From Beroe forskalii (lineage: Eukaryota; Ctenophora; Nuda; Beroida; Beroidae), in contig WFMF01000487.1 in the NCBI GenBank assembly GCA_011033025.1, positions 61,810 through 125,809 on the forward strand: a stretch of 64,000 nucleotides of DNA, written 5' to 3'. A model generated the notes under the pieces. It was given only the letters and a program-made list of their open reading frames with translations, searched no databases and was not told the origin of the DNA. This document shows, in pieces, positions 55,781 through 64,000 of the stretch; positions within the stretch are counted from its first letter, which is position 1, and every line of letters begins with the position of its first letter. Both the position numbers and the translations under genes were made by a program.

Positions 55781-58700
55781 CTAAATTAGTGAGTAATTTT
55801 AGAGCTGTAGGGTCGGCTGTGGCATAAGTTGATAGTGGAATGGAGATACTCAGGCATAGATGATAGATAGAACATGGCTTGCATGGCATTTTCACATGAA
55901 AAGTAAAATAAAATTACCTACCCTCTAAATCTAAAAACTTCCCTAGTTCCCCTAACACTTACCCTCATGACAAGAACACAGGTGATTGCAGCTAAAATGG
56001 TGATGGTGAGAACGGCCGTTACAGCTATCACAACCCAAATCCACCAATCTCCGAAGATATTGCCACCAACACTAGACTTACTGGAACCTGAAATTTAGTG
56101 AAATTCAGTGTTGAAGCCATACACTGTACGATTAAAATGTGTTCAGATGTGATTACTCTCTGAAGCTTCATGCCAGCTGCTTTTTAGAAACTTTCTTTTT
56201 CTGAATTGTGATTGGTGGAATAAGTAATCCTAAAATTTCCCGCGAATTCTCGGGTTAGCTACTTACCTATGCACCGGGTTTTCTTGTTAGTCCAGCCGTA
56301 AGGTGTGCACTCAGCTCGAGTTACTCCATCTAGACTGAATCCAGAGTCACAACTAATCTGAAGAAAGGAAATGCGATTAGATCCGGGTTTGACGCACAGT
56401 TCACTGAACAGTGAACTTTGAACATGCTAGAATGAAATAATGAAGAGTCTAGACTGTTTTCACGCTACGATTCACATCATTTTGCAAATTTGATACACAT
56501 TCATTACCTAAATCAAGTAATTAGGCCCCTCATTTAATTTGAATTCATCCCTAATCGGTCCCCATCCTACCTGGACACTCTGACCACATCTTGCTCCCAT
56601 CGCAGATATCACAGCCTGGCCATTGAAAGTGAGGGTTCCATTACCTGGACTCTTCATGTCACCACACGTAAATTCTGAGTTGGTTAAACGTTAGTTATCG
56701 AACATTCACTATGAATCTGTGGCGAAAACAGAATCCTTGTAGTGAAGAAATTGACATCAAAGAATCACGGTTTCAATTATCTTAATGGTTAGCCAACTGG
56801 ACAGAATATTGATTAATTTAGTTAAAATAAGTAGGATCCTGACCAGCATCAACACAAGAAGGAGGTTGTTCAGACCAGGAGCCAGATCGACACACCACCT
56901 CTCTGGAATGGGACGGAGTCTCGCACTCATTGTCACATTTGAACGTGACAATGGTCCTGTCTTGGGTCAGTGTGGTGCTCGGGCGGGCTGTGGTCTTCAC
57001 CAGTTTAGGGCACGCTGGGAAAACGCTTTTTAGTTTTTAAAAGGGTTTTATGAAAATTATCAATTTAAAGGAAAGAACTGTGCTGGTTTGAAATTGGTAA
57101 ATCTGAAATGCCGATCTAACCTACCTTGAGCATTTACACATTTGGTGTCGATATTGTCCCATCCGTCTGCCATACATTTTGCCTCTCTTTTCCCCACCAA
57201 GTCAAAGTACGTGTTGCAATGAATCTGAGGGCAATTTCTCTTTTAGACGCGTTGTTGCTAAGTTATTGTAAGGTTGATCTATTTATTCTCAATGTAATCA
57301 AGATGAAAGGATTTATCTATTGTGATAATTTGGGCGATAAGTTCTACTGAGTACTGAAATTAATGACATTACAGTTTGCTTACCTCCAGACTTTGTCCAC
57401 AAGTAGCTCCATTCACCGAATACCTCACGTTGTTGTTGAATAACAGAGTGCCGTTGCCTGGACCATCAAATCTGGGACAGGTGTAGCCTGAAAACATATG
57501 TCTGTTAGCTTCATAACCATACTTCACCCTTTTGACCTTGGAAATGTCCTGGTTTTATTCCAGAACATTGCCCAATCTTACCTGGTAGATTGCCTCAACT
57601 ATGCAAAGAAACTTTAACAATTTTCCAAATCTCCAGATGGACAGGTTTTTAGTCTGGAAGTCACTGCACCAGTGATATGCGAACACAAGTAAATGTTAAG
57701 GTGTTAAAAATTCATTAATATCTTGTTAGATTCACGGGGATTTTAATAAAATCCACTAGATTTAGTAGTCAACGCATTACGTTGGTATAAACTTATTACG
57801 TTGGAGGACTATTTCCATGAAAAACTCTTGTGCACTCACGTGTTAAGGAAGTTATTTACCATTAAAATCTCATGCATTTCCAGTTTAGACGCCAAGAAAC
57901 GCGACTCTTGCCCAAATTATTGTCGGTCAGGCAAACGACATAACATTATGATATCGACATAACCTGTCCTGAACTGTAAGAACTGACAGAACTACATCAC
58001 TTTAAACCATGATAATGACGTCACTTTAACCAAATATTCGCATGCAGTATTTACCTGCATTGCTGCAGCTCGGAGGGTCGCCCGACCAGATTCCCCTGTC
58101 GCACACCAAAGCACGGGAATGCGAAACAGCGTGACACTCGTTGAGACAGGAGAAAGTGACAACCGTTTTATCTTTAGTTAGCAGCGTGCTAGGTTGAGCA
58201 CTAGTCTTCATCAGAGGGGGACAGCCTGACGGACGGGGGAAGTGTGTTACGAGTGTCAAAGGGGATATCTGGAATTATATCGGTATGAAGCGTAAAGCGT
58301 GATCAAATAGGTGATGACGGAAAGTATCTCTTAAAGTTAATGTTGCGTGCAGGGGTAGAGCATGATGAATGTTAGGCTAATGATATCAAAATAATCAATC
58401 TTATTTTGTGATGAAAAAGTAGAAATGACGTTTTAGTACCTATCCGAGGGACGATTGGAGTAGAAAGTCTCTGCAAGGGTTGACCAGCGTACTTAGCATT
58501 GAATTGCAGATGAAAGGTGAACTCTGGAACGGTTATCTCGGCCAGGTATCCACCTTGATACTTCTGAAGATTTAATTTTGCTTAGAACTTTATTAGAATT
58601 TGGAGTCTTACGGAATCACATTGCCATAATTCATGGGCATCAGGGCATTTTCTCAACATCAATGACATTGCATATAGGAAAAAGATTACAATGTGTGTTG

Positions 58701-61700
58701 ATTCTACCTTCATCGCATGGGAAGCCCCCGGGTGGTTTGACACCACTGTTGTCACATCTACATCGTACACAGCAGCTCCAAACGTAGCGTACACCAGAGC
58801 AGTGGTACCCGAGTCAAGGGTGTCAGTCACTACCAGTTTGTTGTCAACCTCGGGAGAGAGTGGAATCAGAGAGTGGAGTGGTGTCTGGGTACAATGGTGA
58901 AGGTGCATGAATAGCAAGCTGAACTGATGTCAGGGAGAACGGGAGTCAGGGTAGAATGGTGTCAGTGTATACTGAATGCTGTCAGGATAAACTGGCGTCA
59001 GAGTGGAATGGTGTCATTGTACACTGTATGCAGAAAGTTCCAAAGTGGTGTCACGATGGAGTGGATGAAGTGGTGTCAGAATATGGGAATGGTGTCAGTG
59101 TATACTGTTTGCTGAAAGTTGAAAAGTGGTGTCAGGATGAACTGGTGTCTGAGTGGAATGGTGTCAGTGTATACTGTTTGGTGAAAATTTCAGAGTGGTG
59201 TCAGGGTGAACTGGTGCCATGAAATCCTAAGTTTCGTTGAATCCTAACCTCGGGAATGAAGAAGAGGTAGTTGAATCGTATCTCAGAGAATGAGTTTGCT
59301 GTTATCTGGGCTGTACCTCGTTCCTCACAAGACAGGGTCAAATCCACATGTTCTGAGGAAAGTTGGATATCTTGAATATGGAAATACACAATTATCGACA
59401 AAGATTTAAGGTCCTATAGTGGTATATTTTTCCAACTTAGTTCTTAATTCTTATTAATTCTTATCCATAGAGTTTTTCTTTTTTTTATCTAAAACCCAGT
59501 TTTACACCTACTAATGAATTATGGAAATTGAAATGAATGTATAACTTCCTGCATTCAACGTCAAGTAATCACCTGCCATTGATGGTCTCAGAGAGAAAGT
59601 GAGCATATCAGCTAGGCTGGAAAGTCTTTGAACCCGCAGATCATTTCCTTTATCATCGAGCAGGGATACCAGGGTCACGCCCTTACACAATATCGTTATC
59701 GTCATTCTTTGAGATCCGTGGTCACAGGGTATCTGAAAATGAAGAGATTCACTACTTTTTGGTTGGTTTCAGAAGTCTGATTAAAAGGCTTAAAACGCTT
59801 TTATTCAGAAATTAATATTTCAAGTTTGAATTATCAATTAAAATATGGAATTTGAGCTAAAGACAGTTTCTTTGTCGTGAGCCGTCAGTAGAGTTGGACG
59901 AGTATAAGGACTTGATAAGTACATCAAAAGTCAGATTTACTGAAGAAATGTAGGTTTGTGGCTCCATGCACATTGCACAACCGTAACATTAAAGCATTTA
60001 AAGATTCTGTAAGGTGTCACAGAAAACATAAATGATGACATACGCATTAAAGATTTGTTTTGCACACGTTTGCACTCAGCTGAGAAGCCAATAATCAAGT
60101 GAAAATACGCATTTAGCATAGAGCGTTCTTTTTGAAGATGCCATACAAATTCTTAAAGACGTTTCTTTTTCGAATTTAAATGATGTCAATTAAGATGCAA
60201 CTTTCTTAATAACCTTGCAATAGTTTAGAGCCAGCTGTAGCAGGCTAGCAGCGAAAAAGCTAAAATTGAGTTCTGATTTATTTCGGGGTTTATGAGTGAA
60301 TTTTTAGCAGGTATTACAATGCCCATATTCAAAGGTTTTAAAAAACTTTTATTGAACAATTCATGTAATAACCGCGGATAAAATAACTGCGCTTAAGCTT
60401 CAATCTGTCGGCAATCGGAAATTGTTGACAAGATGTCGAGTAGTTGATGGGAGCATTCAACGGTTAATTGATTGGTTTTGCCGCTAAACCACTGTGGAGA
60501 AAGGAGGTGGTGAAATTTTTCTTAACACGTATACCATCAACTCGACTCCTGAACTGATTCCAATAATCGATCCTTTTTAGACACAATGTTACCATATAAT
60601 GAAGAGTGCGATTACAGCAACTATAATACCACTTGACTAACCTGCACGCTAACGGGTGTGTCTGGATCGTTTACCGCCAGATCGTTGTAGAACATCCTGT
60701 CACTTGTTTTCAGGGACTCCTCCACCACACTCTCAATCTCCCTAACGCTGTTCTTGTCAACGGTCGATACCATCTGCAGAGAGTGTCGTGTCAACAGTGG
60801 CATCGCAGTGCCATTTGTTTCGCGGTGCGCGCGCGACAATAGGCGACGGAAAGAGGCGCTGTTGTCAAGTTCTAAGGCACTGATTTTTGTTGCAAAGTTG
60901 CCTATTTTCCAGGCTCAACCTTCAGATATTGGGTTGTCTTTAGCTGTATACTGTTTGCTTTGAAGAAGCCGATACATTTAATACTCAATTTATTCAGCCA
61001 TTTCGATGAATTTGACCTTCAACACTTATACAATTGGCATGAATGTTCCAACATAACAGCATATTAGAAAGTGCAGCGTGTATAACAAGCCTTGTTGCCC
61101 TTACATCACCCACACACTGGACAGCTAATACCTGTTTCAATTTTCAAAGAAAATGTTTCAAGGCATATTCCCACACCAGGGCATTTTATGCTGGGTTTTG
61201 CACATTTGGGAGGCGATTACAGGCCGGATTATAAAGCTGTGAGAGTCTTCTAAGCCTCTAGGACAGCGTCAATGCAGCCATATAACAGATACGATAGGTA
61301 CCTGCTCAACTGGTTCTAGTCAGAAACAGATCTTGTCAGTTTTTAAATTGAATTATGCAGTGGGATGTCAACAAAAACGTGGCTTTATAATTTGATTTCA
61401 ATGGGATTACATTTAATAACATAGCACAACTTAAAGTCCAGGCAAAAACATATATATGTACCTGATCCAATGAATTTTAAATGAACTAATGAAATCTTCA
61501 TTTAATGAGATTAGGCGAATCTAAATTAACAACTAGTAGATCTTGAAGACGCCAGCACACGATCTCTAAGTCTAATGCAATTATTCAGGTTGGCTCCACA
61601 ATCCAGCAAACTGGTGATGGTACAGTCTTAGTATACTTCACTAGACCTCCAGATATTCTAGGACTATAAATGGAGACTTGTCTGTCAGCCTGTAAATCCA

Positions 61701-63928
61701 TCCTTACTCCTAACCGCGCGCGCACACGCAATAAATAGGCCATGTGACGTCATAAGGTCTTCATTCTAAAGTCTGGTAATAACGTCACTCTGAATGGACA
61801 GATTCGTGGCAGATTACACGATATGTCACGATTTGTATAGGAAATTGAAGGATTTCATAGCATGTGGTACAAAGCTGCAGGATCTAAGAACACCTCTCAG
61901 AACAGGTGTAGTCTGTGGTGATAAGAGGAAAATGCAAACTATTATAATGTATGCAGGATGCCAATAATCTGCAGAAGAGATACAGGTCAACTTCTCTACT
62001 TCTAGACTGACTATGAATATGATAAGTATAGTAACTATTCCACAGATCTCACATTAGATCTGAGAATAACTCTGAATTAGCGTAATAATTAGGTTAAATT
62101 AGACGAATATAAAAACTCACAAATCCGCCAGTTGCCTCTGCTATTTCGTGGTATATGGCTTGGTCCTTCAGTTGGTTTTCCCCGCAGAACCCAGTGAGGA
62201 CAAAGTCCACCTTTATGCGTTTCTCAGTCGCTTCCCTGATGATGTCATCCTTTCTCTCTGGTTCCTTGCTGCCTGATGAGAGGGGTTGTGATTATTTTCA
62301 GACCACGTACAAGAAATGTGTTGTGTAAGATGACTGTGACTTCGTTATCAAATGCACAGTGTTTCAGTGGATTAGAAAAATCTGTTTCAACCCGCTTTGG
62401 TCCTCGAACCTATCTAGTCGTGTCAGGAAAAATTTTTTGGTGTCCCCTTAAAAGTGCCCTTTCACGAGAAATACTATAAGTCAAATGAGATTTTTATCAA
62501 TACTCAATTAAACACGATAATTCTGGTGATTCCTGTGCTTGGCTGTTACAGCTGTTGAAATAAGAGTAAAACCTTCAAAAAAAAGGTGATTCCGCCCTGG
62601 AATCACACCTTCCACCTCCGCATCACATTATCACACACTTTACAGAAGTGAGTTTGACTGATGTACCCCTCAAACCTAACAAAGAGGGGTCTCGTGAAAA
62701 AAGACAAAAAATGCGGACTATATATACCGTATTATAGCTGAGCATAAAATGGTCTAAAAACTACAGAAAAAGGTCTGGTGTCAGTGCCTTGCACGTTGCA
62801 GTAAATTGCTGTGAACTATCAGAGGAAGCTCGCTGTTTCACATTTCTCAGGCAACTTATGATGCTTCACTTTGGCAGCGATATATGCCCTCTGTAAGGAA
62901 TATAGCATATGTTATTAGGGGTTGCAGAATGCTGCAGCGTTATATGTTATTTTGCAAATACCAGCTTTTATGCAGGAAAAACAAAAATATTTTCACCGTG
63001 TAATGCTAGGTGTCATAAAATATAACGTATTTGATGTTTTGTGTGCAAAAAGGTTGATTGTTTTCCAATCTATGGCTTGGTTGACGCAGCATTCCAATGG
63101 AACGTTTTGCTGTCTCCTTTGAGCCAACAATGTCATGTCATGTCAAACATGTTTTGTGTGAAATCTAGATCTTTTCCATCATGTCATATTTAGGAAGACA
63201 GAAGCTGTGTAAATGTGATTTACAAACGCTAGATTTGAATAAAGACAATCTGAGTTGTAGAGGAGTTGGGATCTGACACTGAACTATGGTACGGTATATT
63301 TCAAAGCTACCTAGAATATGGAAGAATGGAAACATTATATGAAAAAGAAAAAAAAATAAATTAAAAAAAGATGGGATTTCATGTATTGTAATGTCTAGAA
63401 ATTATGGATGACCAATGAAGAAACAGTTATGTTTTTTTCTTACTTGCGTCTGTGAAAACGAATATGTGTGAGGAGGGGTAGCTGGAGTAGATAGCTCGTT
63501 CAATAGCTGCCAAGGAGAGTTCAGGGCAGTCCTGAGGGAGAGGTGAGGGTACTTTCTGGGTGTTGCTGATTTTTTTTCAATTAATTATTTCAGAATCATT
63601 AACTTTGAGAATTCTGATGATATTATGAAACATCCAAATACTGCTTCTTAGAAGTGATCTCTCACTGTGTGGAAACTCGCCAGCCTCATATTTTGGGGTT
63701 CAAAAAGTTTTCTACTCTCTTGAAAAACTACAATAGAACGAACCATGCCTCCGCTGGCTCCGTGTTTGTTAAGAAATCCAAGGTGTTTCACCAGATCAGA
63801 TCCATTGAAGGTATCAATGGGTGGGTAGAAATCCGGGTCGTTAAACGGAATTCCTTCAGAACGTAGTTTATTTCCTTGGTCTGAATTTCTCTGTAGATTC
63901 GATACAATTGCCACGGACATATCAAAAT
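54930..63928 (-). CDS. Transmembrane receptor: hemicentin-type VWA, four sushi domains, Tyr/Pro-rich tail (5' partial)
   Basis: Eighteen exons with perfect phase give about 803 aa; the 5' end is off the window. Order: VWA domain (63732-63928, 63444-63531, 62121-62272; HIFVFTDASS, VDFVLTGFCGENQLKDQAIY, IYHEIAEATGGF), resembling the hemicentin/VWA7 type. A hemicentin-like beta linker follows (60642-60773 to 58440-58563). Then come sushi domains in the order A-B-A-B (58055-58225; 57384-57487 with 57125-57224; 56844-57014; 56571-56674 with 56267-56357). One membrane span follows (WWIWVVIAVTAVLTITILAA), then a tail of about 150 aa with DLYE, NPLY, YEEM, YDYA, RPPMPPP and PPPPP. The VWA metal-site DxSxS is off the window. 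A surface adhesion or recognition receptor with SH2/SH3-type tail signalling is inferred. No named orthologue was recognised. Confidence 0.85.
55571..55650. repeat. Short dispersed repeat, second copy
   Basis: Intronic copy of the element at 38979-39035. It shares TACCACATGTT, a GCGC run and AAAATAAGGCTCCGTAACAT plus GGAG. It has a longer GCGC tract than the first copy. Confidence 0.75.
55963..56087 (-). other. Transmembrane exon of the receptor
   Basis: The exon encodes a short Ser/Gly linker, then about 25 hydrophobic residues from WWIWVVIAVTAV to ITCVLVM. It ends in Arg, and the next exon starts KGKKKEEAR, a positive stop-transfer patch that places the C-terminus in the cytosol. Confidence 0.92.
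56267..58225 (-). other. Sushi (CCP) domains, two tandem A-B pairs
   Basis: Type A is one 171-bp exon in both copies (58055-58225 and 56844-57014). Type B is split into two exons in both copies (104 bp then 100 or 91 bp). The identical exon structure and shared phrases (CGQS, HSR..VC...WS..PPSC) show that one A-B pair was duplicated. Each domain has an odd number of Cys (five visible), one more than the four-Cys sushi core. Confidence 0.85.
58880..59225. repeat. Degenerate GTGTCAG repeat in receptor intron
   Basis: Imperfect units built on GAATGGTGTCAGTGTATACT and AGTGGTGTCAGGATGAACTG recur across an intron of the receptor gene. They resemble 16155-16345. Confidence 0.75.
60774..62120 (-). 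other. Receptor intron, nothing further seen
   Basis: A 1.35-kb intron between the last VWA exon and the linker. It contains one TGACGTCA near 61745 and a GCGCGC patch near 61716. No coding similarity was seen. Confidence 0.7.
62273..63443 (-). other. Receptor intron inside the VWA domain, nothing further seen
   Basis: A 1.2-kb intron splits the VWA domain. AT-rich; no repeat or coding similarity recognised. Confidence 0.7.
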
Positions 63929-64000
63929 CTGAAAATATATAGAATCACATACTTCACCCATGCTCAATTTCTGTTTAAACTTTATTGAAACGCACAAGCC

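Overview
Organism and character: this is nuclear DNA of an invertebrate animal. The genes are animal-specific or animal-typed (a HUWE1 E3 ligase, MED27, and a hemicentin-type VWA/sushi receptor), and they are split by many short GT-AG introns, mostly 100-400 bp. The phylum cannot be settled from the sequence; a compact non-vertebrate genome fits best. All six recognisable protein genes lie on the minus strand, so the window reads right to left.

Layout from high to low coordinates: (1) 54.9-64.0 kb, a cell-surface receptor, 5' end off the window, with a VWA domain, a hemicentin-like linker, two tandem pairs of sushi domains, one membrane span and a Pro/Tyr-rich tail. (2) 50.8-54.9 kb, intergenic, with a CGCG-rich island near 53.1-53.6 kb. 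(3) 49.2-50.8 kb, two copies of a dispersed repeat and two adjacent 21-bp minisatellites. (4) 39.5-49.1 kb, a 12-exon gene for a coiled-coil protein of about 501 aa; one 5.6-kb intron holds a 3.7-kb satellite array whose two arms point in opposite directions, plus a TIR element. (5) 37.7-39.5 kb, intergenic, with a TIR element that has an 8-bp target duplication and degenerate telomere-like repeats inside. (6) 31.0-37.7 kb, a 14-exon gene for a protein of about 592 aa with five RRMs (hnRNP H/F, GRSF1, ESRP, RBM12 type). (7) 25.8-30.1 kb, MED27. (8) 23.2-24.6 kb, an uninterrupted mRNA cap guanine-N7 methyltransferase. (9) 0.3-22.3 kb, about 60 exons of HUWE1 from the initiator ATG through the UBM region; the HECT domain lies off the left edge.

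The genes are mostly housekeeping and nuclear (ubiquitin ligase, cap methylation, Mediator, RNA binding), with a surface receptor at the right end. They share direction, but nothing shows that they form a functional unit.

The most unusual material is not coding: the two-orientation satellite, the telomere-repeat TIR element, local tandem duplications that straddle splice sites, one intron whose two splice junctions lie in identical 14-bp sequences, and a strong excess of the palindrome TGACGTCA carried partly by repeats. HUWE1 also shows a noisy block and several apparent frameshifts that look more like assembly error than decay. All exon boundaries were read by eye from splice consensus, phase and family similarity.
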